Assembly (NCBI RefSeq): GCF_013912375.1 | Contig: NZ_JACETV010000004.1 | Span: forward strand, 1 to 64,000 | Reading direction: 5' to 3' | From: Emticicia sp. BO119 | GTDB lineage: Bacteria > Bacteroidota > Bacteroidia > Cytophagales > Spirosomataceae | Length of the DNA: 64,000 nt | Shown: positions 40,461 to 49,474 of the stretch, one piece after another | How positions within the stretch are numbered: the first letter of the stretch is position 1 | Layout of the letters: each line of letters begins with the position of its first letter | The notes under the pieces: model-generated | What the model was told of the DNA's origin: nothing | Database searches by the model: none | What the model saw: the letters and a program-made list of their open reading frames with translations, nothing else | Translations under genes and position numbers: made by a program

Positions 40461-42374
40461 ATGAGTACAGAAAACTTACAACCAACAGAAGAAACACTTG
40501 ACCCTAATAACTGGAATGAAATAAGAGCCTTAGGCCATCAGATGATTGACGATATGATTGATTATCTGCAAGGATTAAGCAATAAACCCGTATGGCAACA
40601 GCCTACCGCAGAAGTAAAAGAAATATTGAATCGCTCGCTTCCAAAAGAAGGCCAGCCAGCCGAAGAGATCTATCAGGAATTTCTTTCTTATATACTACCT
40701 TATAACAAAGGTAATATACACCCTCGTTTTTTCGCATGGGTACAAGGCAATGGGACACCGTTGGGAATGTTGGCTGATATGCTGGCTTCGGGTATGAATC
40801 CTAATACTACCATCGGCGACCACGCGGCTATGTACGTAGAGCAACAGGTGATAGAATGGTCAAAAGAAATGTTTGGCTTTCCAGAAAGTGCCAGTGGTTT
40901 ATTAGTAAGTGGCGCAACAATGGCTAATCTCACGGCACTTACAACTGCCAGAAACTCACTACAAGATTTACAAATAAGAGTAAAAGGAACCGACAACAAA
41001 TTAACCGTTTATTGCTCGGCAGAAACCCATATCTGTGTCATAAAGGCTACCGAAGTATTAGGTATTGGTAGTGAGCGTACAAGAATAATTCCCGTAACTG
41101 ATACTTTCCAGATAAATGTTCCTGCGCTGGTAACCAAAATTAAAGAGGATATTGAAGCCGGTTTCAGACCATTTTGTGTAGTGGGGAATGCCGGAACGGT
41201 TAATACCGGCGCAATTGACCCATTAGAAGAACTCTATCAGATATGCCAGGAATTTGGTTTATGGTTTCATATAGACGGTGCCTTTGGTTCATTGGCAAAG
41301 CTTACCCCTTCATTCTCGGAAAAACTAAAAACCATAGAAAAAGCCGATAGTCTGGCTTTCGATTTCCATAAATGGCTACACGTTCCTTATGAATCTGCCT
41401 GTGTTTTAATCAGAGATAAAAAACTACATCAGGCAGCGTTCTCATCAGTGCCTAATTATTTATCAGCCCATGAAAGAGGACTTGCAGCAGGTCCAGAGCC
41501 TTTAACGAATTATGGAATAGAATTATCAAGAAGTTTCAAGGCTTTAAAAGTATGGATGTCGTTGAAAGAGCACGGTATCCTGAAATATGGCCGTTTGGTG
41601 CAACAGAATATCAATCAGGCTGAATATTTAGGAGAAAAAGTATCTAAAGCTATGAATTTAGAATTGCTTGTTCCGATAAGTATGAATATAGTCTGTTTCC
41701 GTTTCAACGACGGCGCCCATACTGAAGAAGCATTGAATCAATTGAATAAGGAGATTCTGATGCGCTTGCACGAGTCGGGTATTGCCGCACCATCTTATAC
41801 TATTATTCATGGCAAATATGCTATTCGTGCCAATATTACCAATCATCGTACCCGCCTGGAAGATTTAGATTTATTAGTCAACACTATTGTAAATATTGCT
41901 ACTGGCCTTTTAATAAAAGTAGTTGAATTTGATACCAGTAATCTGAAGCACTATCAGGCATTTAAAGACATTAACTACGACTGGATAAACAAATACTTCA
42001 AAGTTGAGCAAGGCGATCTGGATTCCTTAGAAAATCCTGTAAAGTATTTCATAGCCACAGGTGGTGCAATTTTATTAGCTTGTCGTGGTGATGAAATTTT
42101 AGGAACTACCGCCTTAAAACCTATTGGAGATGATAGCTTAGAACTATGTAAAATGGGAGTAAGTGAAGCGGCTCGTGGCTTGGGCATAGGTTACGCTATT
42201 GGAGAGGCAGCTATCACAAAAGCAAAAGAATCAGGAGCTAAAAGATTGTATCTGGAAACCAATTCCAGTCTTAGTCCTGCTTTAAATCTGTACAAAAAAT
42301 TAGGATTTTCGCAGGTTAAAAATTTCACTTCTCCCTATGTAAGAGCCGATGTAGCGATGGAAATGTACTTATAG
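40461..42374 (+). CDS. PLP-dependent decarboxylase fused to a GNAT acetyltransferase
   Basis: A 637-residue fusion. Residues about 1-475 are a group II amino-acid decarboxylase: NPNTTIGDHAAMYVEQQVIEW, SGATMANLTAL, WFHIDGAFGS and the PLP Lys304 in FDFHKWLHVPYE. Residues about 485-637 are a GNAT domain with VSEAARGLGIGYAIGEAAI (acetyl-CoA loop) and LETNSSLSPALNLYKKLGF. The two together could decarboxylate an amino acid and acetylate the amine. The fusion is in one uninterrupted frame. A TATTTTTG -7-like box is at 40434-40441. The substrate is unknown. Confidence 0.9.
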   Translation: MSTENLQPTEETLDPNNWNEIRALGHQMIDDMIDYLQGLSNKPVWQQPTAEVKEILNRSLPKEGQPAEEIYQEFLSYILPYNKGNIHPRFFAWVQGNGTPLGMLADMLASGMNPNTTIGDHAAMYVEQQVIEWSKEMFGFPESASGLLVSGATMANLTALTTARNSLQDLQIRVKGTDNKLTVYCSAETHICVIKATEVLGIGSERTRIIPVTDTFQINVPALVTKIKEDIEAGFRPFCVVGNAGTVNTGAIDPLEELYQICQEFGLWFHIDGAFGSLAKLTPSFSEKLKTIEKADSLAFDFHKWLHVPYESACVLIRDKKLHQAAFSSVPNYLSAHERGLAAGPEPLTNYGIELSRSFKALKVWMSLKEHGILKYGRLVQQNINQAEYLGEKVSKAMNLELLVPISMNIVCFRFNDGAHTEEALNQLNKEILMRLHESGIAAPSYTIIHGKYAIRANITNHRTRLEDLDLLVNTIVNIATGLLIKVVEFDTSNLKHYQAFKDINYDWINKYFKVEQGDLDSLENPVKYFIATGGAILLACRGDEILGTTALKPIGDDSLELCKMGVSEAARGLGIGYAIGEAAITKAKESGAKRLYLETNSSLSPALNLYKKLGFSQVKNFTSPYVRADVAMEMYL

Positions 42375-42430
42375 TTTTTCGTGAAAAACTATTATCTTCG
42401 CACTTTCAAACAACCAAAGTTCTAAAGTCA

Positions 42431-43192
42431 ATGAGAAAAAAAATCGCCGCTGGCAACTGGAAAATGAATAAAACTTTCGACGAAGGCCAAATCCTTTTGT
42501 CAGAAGTAGTTAATATGGTGAAAGACGAAGTCGTTAATCCAAATGTACAGGTTGTACTTTGTGTGCCCTTTCCTTACCTAAGCACTTTCGGAAAATTGAT
42601 TGATACACCTAAAGTATCTCTGGGTGCGCAAAACTGTTATCCAAAAGCTTCTGGTGCTTATACCGGTGAGGTTTCTGTACCTATGTTACAATCGGTAGGT
42701 GTGGGGCATATCATTATCGGCCATAGTGAACGCCGTCAGTATTTCAATGAATCTGATGCTTTCTTAGCCGAAAAAACAAACGCTATCCTTGAAGCCGGAT
42801 TAACCCCTATCTTCTGTTGTGGTGAAACACTTGACCAACGCAACGAAGGTATCCATTTCGATTTCGTGAAAGGCCAGTTAACAAATGGTCTTTTCCATTT
42901 ATCAGCCGACGATTTAAAGAAAGTGGTAATTGCGTACGAACCAATCTGGGCTATCGGAACAGGTGTAACAGCCTCTAACGACCAGGCTCAGGAAATGCAC
43001 AAAATCTTAAGAGATCATTTAGCTTCTCAATACGGTGCAGAAGTGGCTGAGGAAATCAGCATTCTCTATGGTGGTAGCGTGAATGGTGCTAATGCACAAG
43101 AACTTTTCGCTTGTCCTGATGTAGACGGTGGTTTAGTTGGTGGTGCTTCTTTGAAATCAAGAGAATTTGTGAATATCGCCAAATCATTTTAA
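42431..43192 (+). CDS. tpiA: Triosephosphate isomerase
   Basis: A 253-residue glycolytic TIM-barrel enzyme interconverting dihydroxyacetone phosphate and glyceraldehyde-3-phosphate. It has the N-terminal NWKMN, the catalytic His in IIGHSERRQYF, the catalytic Glu in IAYEPIWAIGTG, and the phosphate loop YGGSVNGAN and GGASL. A -7-like TATCTTCG lies just upstream. The length is standard. Confidence 0.97.
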   Translation: MRKKIAAGNWKMNKTFDEGQILLSEVVNMVKDEVVNPNVQVVLCVPFPYLSTFGKLIDTPKVSLGAQNCYPKASGAYTGEVSVPMLQSVGVGHIIIGHSERRQYFNESDAFLAEKTNAILEAGLTPIFCCGETLDQRNEGIHFDFVKGQLTNGLFHLSADDLKKVVIAYEPIWAIGTGVTASNDQAQEMHKILRDHLASQYGAEVAEEISILYGGSVNGANAQELFACPDVDGGLVGGASLKSREFVNIAKSF

Positions 43193-43253
43193 GACATTCG
43201 GATTTTAGAAGTTAATATTTAGTTATTAGACCAAAAGTCTAAAGACGCACAAA

Positions 43254-43282
43254 GTAGAGACAGGGCAATGCCCTGTCTCTAC
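43254..43282. repeat. GTAGAGAC-type palindromic repeat, perfect copy
   Basis: GTAGAGACAGGGCA (43254-43267) pairs with TGCCCTGTCTCTAC (43269-43282), so the 29 bases form a perfect inverted repeat around one central base. The degenerate relative is at 17607-17635. It lies between the convergent tpiA and VTT genes and may act as a terminator. Confidence 0.8.
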
Positions 43283-43318
43283 CAAATCAGGCACTTTTAA
43301 GATTCACTATTCTTTAAA

Positions 43319-43990
43319 TTACTTCCTCTTTCGCGGCTGCAAAAAATAAAAAAATCCTGCCACCGAAGCTACCAACAGTAGAATCAACAATATTTGTTGC
43401 AGATTCCCTTCATTCGGATTCTCTAATAATTTTCTGATTTCTTTTGCCTGATGGCCTGTCCAGACCGCTAAAACCGTACGTGGAATCATGCCTAAAAAGC
43501 CGCCTAACAATATATTTTTCAGTTTTGCACCTGACAGGGCAAAAACAAAATTAGTTAAAGCAAACGGTAAAACAGGCGATAGTTTAGCAAAGAAAATAAT
43601 CTTTAATTCCTGCTCTTTAATGTTTTCCAATATCTCCCGAACTCTTTGATTCTCTGACAAATATGTTCGAAAACGGTCTTTGTCTAACCATCGGGTTACC
43701 ATATTCACTAAAAATATAGCAACCATATTTAACAAGAATAGTGGCAGAATGGCATGCCAGCCCAGAAAATATCCAAAAACCAATGCTAAAAATGTAGGGG
43801 GAGTTATTGCTATGGTAGACGTAATGCAACAGGCAAGTGTTATAATTACCCAGAATTTTTCTTCATAGCCACCAATTTCTCTTTCATGGGCAATTACCCA
43901 CAATGTAATAATTGATGTGAATACTATAGGGACAATCGTTAAGAAAACCGATGAAATAAGGGCAAAAGAGTATTTTCTAACCTGTTTCAA
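43319..43990 (-). CDS. TVP38/TMEM64-family (VTT domain) membrane protein
   Basis: A 223-residue inner-membrane protein with about six helices. The VTT signature is FFAKLSPVLPFALTNFVFAL, followed by FLGMIPRTVLAVWTGHQA. Relatives such as DedA are linked to polyprenyl-phosphate or lipid flipping, but this specific role is not visible here. Confidence 0.82.
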   Translation of the reverse strand: MKQVRKYSFALISSVFLTIVPIVFTSIITLWVIAHEREIGGYEEKFWVIITLACCITSTIAITPPTFLALVFGYFLGWHAILPLFLLNMVAIFLVNMVTRWLDKDRFRTYLSENQRVREILENIKEQELKIIFFAKLSPVLPFALTNFVFALSGAKLKNILLGGFLGMIPRTVLAVWTGHQAKEIRKLLENPNEGNLQQILLILLLVASVAGFFYFLQPRKRK

Positions 43991-44047
43991 GTGTGGCTAA
44001 GTGTTTTAGCCACAAAATTACAAATTAGAAAAAACCGAAACTATAAT

Positions 44048-44647
44048 TTATAGAAGAATTCCGAAACGGATTACAAGAGGCGAATTATTACCTCCCAAAC
44101 CTTGTGGACTGATAAACCCCCGGTTAGGGTATCCTAAATTGTACATTAAGGCAAGATAGCTTCCTCTTTGGCCTTGCCTGCCCTGATAAAATCCAGCACC
44201 AATCAGGGGTGAGCCCTCCCATTTCTTTTTTATATCAGTGACAGGTGTATTGGCATTAAAAGAATAAAAATTATTAGAATAGGCATTCATCATCTCATAT
44301 TCGGCATGCGCAAAAATCGACCTGAATATTGGCTGACGAATAAAGAGTTTAGGACCATAGATAAAATCACCGCCGCCATTAAATACACCCTGATATATAA
44401 TGTTTGCCCCTAATCCGACTACTGTTCCTTTATTACTTACTTCATAACCTACCATCGGAGACACGTCTATGTAGAATGCTCCCCAGAAGCCTAACCAGAA
44501 ATTTCCGCCATAGCGTAGTTTATCTTTCCAGGCGGGCTTGGGTTGCTCAAAAAATTCGGGCTTTTCTTTTTCTTGTGGTTCTTCTTCCTGCGAAAATGCC
44601 ATAAATGCACAAGTAATGAGGGTAATGGTTAAAAAAAATTTACGCAT
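44048..44647 (-). CDS. Predicted outer-membrane beta-barrel protein
   Basis: A 199-residue exported protein with a signal peptide (MRKFFLTITLITCAFMAFSQ), an acidic linker EEEPQEKEKPE, and alternating strands such as LRYGGNFWLGFWGAFYIDVS and YLALMYNLGYPNRGF. It ends in a hydrophobic strand (NSPLVIRFGILL). No family was recognised. It overlaps the end of the preceding gene by 8 bases, so they belong to one operon. Confidence 0.7.
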   Translation of the reverse strand: MRKFFLTITLITCAFMAFSQEEEPQEKEKPEFFEQPKPAWKDKLRYGGNFWLGFWGAFYIDVSPMVGYEVSNKGTVVGLGANIIYQGVFNGGGDFIYGPKLFIRQPIFRSIFAHAEYEMMNAYSNNFYSFNANTPVTDIKKKWEGSPLIGAGFYQGRQGQRGSYLALMYNLGYPNRGFISPQGLGGNNSPLVIRFGILL

Positions 44648-45113
44648 ATGTCAATGCTGTGGTTTCTTGTAAAAAATCAGGCAGTTTAATGGTCTCTAAC
44701 AATCGTTCTTCAAGCATATTTGCCCACTCTTGTAAATAAACGATAACATCTTCACGAACATTGTGGCGTAAATAACGTTTTTCTGCGGGCAGACGAATGA
44801 GAATCTCTTTATCTGAAAGTTTCTCCAGATTCTGTAAATCTTCAATCGAGAAACCTGCTGTTAACAGGTCAAAGATTATCAGATCAATAGGCATCGTACT
44901 GGTTTCACAGTAGTCGTTCAGTTGTTCGTTCCAATCTCCGTGCCCCTGCATGGCATAGGCATGAATCTCCGCCTTAGTTCTATGTGTAACTTCCTGTGCC
45001 AGATTCCCACAATTGCAGCTACCCATGTGACCCCACATATATTGGCTGCCGTTTTGCATTTTATCGGCTGTCCGCCGAAGTGCCTCTATAATTTCTGTTT
45101 TTACTTGAGCCAT
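44640..45113 (-). CDS. Conserved-looking protein of unknown function
   Basis: A 157-residue protein with no recognised domain. It is probably cytoplasmic and helical. A compact Cys/His/Trp-rich segment near residues 26-37 (MWGHMGSCNCGNL) could bind a metal. Other features are HAYAMQGHGDWNEQLNDYCE and a long C-terminal helix. It starts 8 bases after the DinB-like gene and overlaps the next gene by 8 bases. Confidence 0.72.
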   Translation of the reverse strand: MAQVKTEIIEALRRTADKMQNGSQYMWGHMGSCNCGNLAQEVTHRTKAEIHAYAMQGHGDWNEQLNDYCETSTMPIDLIIFDLLTAGFSIEDLQNLEKLSDKEILIRLPAEKRYLRHNVREDVIVYLQEWANMLEERLLETIKLPDFLQETTALTYA

Positions 45114-45121
45114 AATTCTAT

Positions 45122-45646
45122 CTATTTAACACCCTTATCAGCCTCCCAGGAGCCTTGTTGTTTACGGATAAAAATAATTTGTCCGGTATGATAGGCATTG
45201 TGCGTACCGATATGGGCTATAGTTGAATACAATTCTTTCAGCTTGGCTTCATCTGCCGTTTCTACAAATTTCTCTAAATCTACCATAACACCATCTAATC
45301 GTTTAACGACATCCTCCCAACTTTTTTTATCAAAATTAGTGAATGTTTTATCGTTATCTCCATCGAATTTAGCGACATCCTGCCCTTTGAATTGTGCCAG
45401 CACACGCCCATTCCAGAATAACAGGTGATGAGCCAATTGCCCGATAGAGTGATTGCCTTTGCCATCATTCCAATTGGCTTGTTCGGCCGTTACACCTTCT
45501 AAAGCAATATTCACAGGCACAAACCAGTCTTTATCGGTATGTGTTGTTTTCAATTGCTCTAACAAAACAGATTTGAGGGTTGGTTCAGGTTTGGTTTGTG
45601 CCATCGTCAGATTAGAGATAAAGAGTAGTAGAAGTATCTTTTTCAT
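45122..45646 (-). CDS. Exported DinB-like protein
   Basis: A 174-residue four-helix protein of the DinB/YfiT superfamily, with a signal peptide (MKKILLLLFISNLTMAQ). The metal-ligand His residues are in SIGQLAHHLLFWNGRV and IAHIGTHNAYHTGQIIFIRK. Most relatives are cytosolic thiol transferases or enzymes; export is less usual. It heads a three-gene operon with the unknown protein and barrel protein. Confidence 0.82.
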   Translation of the reverse strand: MKKILLLLFISNLTMAQTKPEPTLKSVLLEQLKTTHTDKDWFVPVNIALEGVTAEQANWNDGKGNHSIGQLAHHLLFWNGRVLAQFKGQDVAKFDGDNDKTFTNFDKKSWEDVVKRLDGVMVDLEKFVETADEAKLKELYSTIAHIGTHNAYHTGQIIFIRKQQGSWEADKGVK

Positions 45647-45789
45647 AATAATAAGGTTTTTGATTATGAAATTACAATTTCTATGGAATTATGGCAAGAG
45701 TTGAAAAGAATTTTGTTTTAAATAAGTTCTCAAATACAGTATAAAATTGCGAGTTAGAGGCGACCGTCGTCCGGCTCGTGCCACAAGAA

Positions 45790-46827
45790 TTATATTAAAA
45801 CAATATCATTGGCATTTGCTACTTCAAAATTCTGCGTTTTCAGGTTGGCTTCTAATTCATCTGATGGTACTCTGATGCGGGCCACTCCCACCATTATTCC
45901 ATGACTATCCGTTATTTCTACTACCTCGCCAGCTTCAAAGTCTCCTTTTACTTTTTTGATACCTACGGCTAATAAGCTACTCCGTTTTTGCAAGGCTTTT
46001 ACAGCTCCTGCATCAACCTGTAAAGTACCTACTGCAACACTGCCACTGGCCAACCATTTATTACGGGATGATAAATTGGCTGTTTGTGCCGAAAACTCAG
46101 TCCCTGCTTGTCCTTTTATGGCTTTCAGAATTCCCTCTTCGGTTTTCATGCCGAAAATAATTACCCGGATACCCATACGGGTTGCTAATTTGGTAAAGGT
46201 GAGCTTGGATGCCATACCACCTGAACCTAAAGCCGATTTACTATTATCTACCAGACCTAATATCTGATTATCAATCGTTTCTATTTTTCTGATAATGTTT
46301 TTCTGCTGATCTAATAAACCACCTACCGATGTACAAATCATCAGTGTTTCTGCTCCGAAGCCAGTGGCGATAAGGGTTGCCAGTTCATCATTGTCCGAAA
46401 ATCTCAACTCACGGTTACTTACTACGTCGTTCTCATTAGCAATCGGAATAATGCCATTAGCCCATAATTCCTGATAGGTTTCTTTCAGTTGTAGAAACTG
46501 CTCGCGATTGCCAAAATGCTGGCGCTCACACAAACTCTGCGCAATCTGAATATTGTATTGAGAGAAATATTTAGAATAAATATTCAAAAGAAGTGGATTC
46601 CCGATAGCTGCCGCCGCTTTCCGCTCAGCAATTTCCCCTGAATAATTTCTGATAAAATGCTTACCTGCCCCAACGGCCCCCGAAGATACTATGACGATAT
46701 GATACCGCGCATGGAGTTCGGAAACCTGGCGGGCTATATCGGCAATGATGGTTTCGTCCGGCTCGCCATTGCTCTGGGTAATAGAGGCTGTTCCGAATTT
46801 TATGACAAGGGTAGGTAACTGACTCAT
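45790..46827 (-). CDS. proB: Glutamate 5-kinase
   Basis: A 345-residue enzyme that phosphorylates glutamate in the first step of proline synthesis. The N-terminal amino-acid kinase domain shows VIKFGTASIT, SSGAVGAGKHF, NENDVVS and GSGGMASKLTFTKLATRMG. A C-terminal PUA domain (about 255-345) is present, as in E. coli ProB. proA is not adjacent. It begins 94 bases after the rnc stop on the same strand, with a terminator between. Confidence 0.93.
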   Translation of the reverse strand: MSQLPTLVIKFGTASITQSNGEPDETIIADIARQVSELHARYHIVIVSSGAVGAGKHFIRNYSGEIAERKAAAAIGNPLLLNIYSKYFSQYNIQIAQSLCERQHFGNREQFLQLKETYQELWANGIIPIANENDVVSNRELRFSDNDELATLIATGFGAETLMICTSVGGLLDQQKNIIRKIETIDNQILGLVDNSKSALGSGGMASKLTFTKLATRMGIRVIIFGMKTEEGILKAIKGQAGTEFSAQTANLSSRNKWLASGSVAVGTLQVDAGAVKALQKRSSLLAVGIKKVKGDFEAGEVVEITDSHGIMVGVARIRVPSDELEANLKTQNFEVANANDIVLI

Positions 46828-46889
46828 GTAATAGGGTGCTTAACGTAGATTTCGTTCTTTACTCAACTTTTGTTGTCTCTCTAATAAAG

Positions 46890-46919
46890 AAAAAAGACGC
46901 AAGGAAATGCGTCTTTTTT
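46890..46919 (-). terminator. Terminator of the acpP-fabF-rnc operon
   Basis: AAAAAAGACGCA (46890-46901) and TGCGTCTTTTTT (46908-46919) form a perfect 12-bp stem with a 6-base loop just after the rnc stop. Confidence 0.9.
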
Positions 46920-46921
46920 CT

Positions 46922-47671
46922 TTATTGTGATGATTTTATCTCTAAACTTTCACAAGCCCTTCGGGCGGCTTCCTGTTCGGCTTTTTTCTTATTCCAACCG
47001 CCACCGGTACTAATGGCCTCGCCGTTTACTTTTACCTGAGCCACAAATTCCTTATGGTGATGTTTACCGTTTTCCTGCACAATCTCAAAAGCAATCTTCT
47101 TACCTTCTTGTTGTGCCCAACTTAACAAAATACTCTTGTAATTGGTGTTAGTCTGGATAACTGTATCGAGGTCGAAGTAATTGGCAATCAGCTTTTTCAG
47201 AATGAAAGACCTTGTAAACCTGAAACCCTTATCTAAATAAATTGCACCAATCAAGGCTTCCATGGCATCGCCGTACATCGATGTACGATTATGGGCGATA
47301 CGCTGACCGTCAAACTGGATCAGTTTTTCCAAGCCAATTTTACGGGCTACCTGATTCAAAGACTCTCTGTTTACAATTCTTGAACGAATTTCGGTCAGAA
47401 AGCCCTCGTCTTTAAAGGGGTATTTTTTGAATAGATATTCGGCAACTATCATACCCAACACCGAATCGCCTAAGTATTCTAATCGCTCGTTAGATTCGCG
47501 GAAACCACCAATATTTGTTTCTTTTGAGGCAGAAGTATGTCTAAAGGCTAACTGATAGAGCAACGGATTACTCGGCTTTTCACCAATAATTTGCTCTACT
47601 GCTTTCCTAAACTCACGTTCTTTAGAACTTGATTTGAAAATTCCCCAAAAATTACTAGCCTCCGACAACAC
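46922..47671 (-). CDS. rnc: Ribonuclease III
   Basis: A 249-residue double-strand RNA nuclease for rRNA processing. The signature ERLEYLGDSVLGMIVAEYL contains the catalytic acids, with a second acidic site in MYGDAMEALIGAIYLDKG. The C-terminal dsRNA-binding domain (NYKSILLSWAQQEGKKIAFE to KKKAEQEAARRACESLE) is complete. It starts with GTG (47671), 9 bases after the fabF stop, so the genes are coupled. Confidence 0.95.
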   Translation of the reverse strand: MLSEASNFWGIFKSSSKEREFRKAVEQIIGEKPSNPLLYQLAFRHTSASKETNIGGFRESNERLEYLGDSVLGMIVAEYLFKKYPFKDEGFLTEIRSRIVNRESLNQVARKIGLEKLIQFDGQRIAHNRTSMYGDAMEALIGAIYLDKGFRFTRSFILKKLIANYFDLDTVIQTNTNYKSILLSWAQQEGKKIAFEIVQENGKHHHKEFVAQVKVNGEAISTGGGWNKKKAEQEAARRACESLEIKSSQ

Positions 47672-47680
47672 GATTCGAAA

Positions 47681-48928
47681 TTAGATTTTCTTAAATATTA
47701 GCGTAGCATTATGTCCGCCAAAGCCAAAACAATTACTCAAAACTACATCTATTTTTTTAGATTTCGCTACATTAGGGGTTAAATCTATTCTTGAATCGAT
47801 TGATTCATCGATATTAAACAGATTTATTGTTGGCGGAACCATTTGATGTTGTATGGCGAGAACAGCGGCGACAGATTCAACTGCACCTGCAGCCCCTAAT
47901 AAATGGCCTGTCATCGACTTGGTTGAACTGATACTCATTTCGTATGTATGATCGCCAAACAATTGTTCTATAGCTTTGATTTCCTGTGGATCACCCAATG
48001 GGGTTGATGTACCATGTGTATTGATATAATCCACATCTTCAGGTTTCATGTTGGCATCTTCAAGCGCATCCTGCATAGAAAGGAACGCACCGAACCCTTC
48101 AGGATGTGGTGCTGTAATATGATAGGCATCTGAAGACATACCACCACCCACAATTTCACAATATATTTTGGCTCCACGGGCTACGGCATGCTCGTATTCT
48201 TCCAGAATCAATGCCGCGCCACCATCGCCCAATACAAAACCATCACGGTCTTTATCGTATGGGCGAGAACCGGTTGCCGGGTCATCGTTTCTTTCAGACA
48301 TGGCACGCAAGCCATTAAAACCACCAATACCCGCCTGGGTAATAGCGGCTTCTGAACCTCCTGAAATACATACCTGAACTCTACCTAAGCGGATATAGTT
48401 AAACGCATCTATAATTGCATTGTTGGTAGAAGCACATGCCGATACAGTAATGTAGTTTGGCCCACGGAATCCGTATTTGATAGAGATTTGACCCGAGGCA
48501 CTGTCGGCAATCATTTTTGGAATAAAGAATGGGTTAAACTTCGGAGTACCGTCTCCACTGGCAAAGTTAATTACTTCTTCTTCAAAAGTTTTTAACCCAC
48601 CAATACCTGAACCCCAGATAACCCCGGCTTTATTTTTATTAATTTGTTCTAAATCCAGACCAGAATCCTTAATAGCTTCGTCTGCCGCTACCATCGCATA
48701 CTGGGTGAATAAGTCCATTTTACGGGCGTCTTGCCTCGGTATAAACTGTGTTACGTCAAAATTTTTGACTTCACAAGCAAATTTCGTACGGAATTTACTG
48801 GCATCAAATTTAGTAATAATGGCCGCGCCACTAACACCATTGGACAATCCATGCCAGAATTCTTCTACCGTATTCCCGATAGGCGTTATAGCCCCCAATC
48901 CTGTTACAACTACTCGTTTGAAAGCCAT
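47681..48928 (-). CDS. fabF: 3-oxoacyl-[acyl-carrier-protein] synthase II
   Basis: A 415-residue condensing enzyme of fatty-acid elongation. The Cys-His-His triad is present: VSACASTNNAI, INTHGTSTPLGDPQE and KSMTGHLLGAAG. VVTGLGAITPIGN is the usual start. It is part of the acpP-fabF-rnc cluster. A strong hairpin separates it from acpP. Confidence 0.96.
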   Translation of the reverse strand: MAFKRVVVTGLGAITPIGNTVEEFWHGLSNGVSGAAIITKFDASKFRTKFACEVKNFDVTQFIPRQDARKMDLFTQYAMVAADEAIKDSGLDLEQINKNKAGVIWGSGIGGLKTFEEEVINFASGDGTPKFNPFFIPKMIADSASGQISIKYGFRGPNYITVSACASTNNAIIDAFNYIRLGRVQVCISGGSEAAITQAGIGGFNGLRAMSERNDDPATGSRPYDKDRDGFVLGDGGAALILEEYEHAVARGAKIYCEIVGGGMSSDAYHITAPHPEGFGAFLSMQDALEDANMKPEDVDYINTHGTSTPLGDPQEIKAIEQLFGDHTYEMSISSTKSMTGHLLGAAGAVESVAAVLAIQHQMVPPTINLFNIDESIDSRIDLTPNVAKSKKIDVVLSNCFGFGGHNATLIFKKI

Positions 48929-48959
48929 AAAATGAGATTTGAAGTTTCAAAGTTATAAA

Positions 48960-48996
48960 GTTTCAAGTTTCAGGCTAATATCATGAAACTTGAAAC
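48960..48996. repeat. Inverted repeat between acpP and fabF
   Basis: GTTTCAAGTTTCA (48960-48972) pairs perfectly with TGAAACTTGAAAC (48984-48996) around an 11-base loop. There is no T-run, so partial attenuation or mRNA processing is more likely than full termination. It would let acpP, needed in excess, be expressed above fabF; that is an inference. Confidence 0.7.
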
Positions 48997-49010
48997 CTGC
49001 AACTCGAAAA

Positions 49011-49247
49011 TTATTTAGAATTTTCTTCCAAGTAAGTAATAGCCTGACCAACGGTCTGGATATTTTCTGCCTGGTCGTCTGGGATTGATACGTTGAATTC
49101 TTTTTCAAATTCCATTATCAACTCCACAGTGTCTAATGAATCTGCTCCTAAATCATTTGTGAATGATGCTTCTGGAGTTACTTCTGACTCATCAACGCCG
49201 AGTTTTTCTACGATAATTTTCGTTACTTTAGATGCAATTGCTGACAT
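49011..49247 (-). CDS. acpP: Acyl carrier protein
   Basis: A 78-residue acidic carrier for fatty-acid synthesis. The phosphopantetheine attachment Ser is in [15 protein letters not shown]. The open frame runs upstream to 49373, but the ATG at 49247 ([17 protein letters not shown]) matches the family length and is used. First gene of acpP-fabF-rnc. Confidence 0.97.
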   Translation of the reverse strand: MSAIASKVTKIIVEKLGVDESEVTPEASFTNDLGADSLDTVELIMEFEKEFNVSIPDDQAENIQTVGQAITYLEENSK

Positions 49248-49474
49248 TTTGAACTGTAGTTTGGTGAAAAACGACTGCAAAGAAAATGCTTTTAACTGAA
49301 AACAACAAAATACACGAAAGTTTTTTAGTATCAGAAAACTTCCGAACTTTGTATTTGTTTTATTATAAAACAAATAAATACGAAAGAAGTTTTGGAAAAA
49401 CGCCTGAGAATAGAAATATTCAATTACTTAATTCCGAAAAATCAATTAAATAATAGGTTTAAAAAATTATTAAA

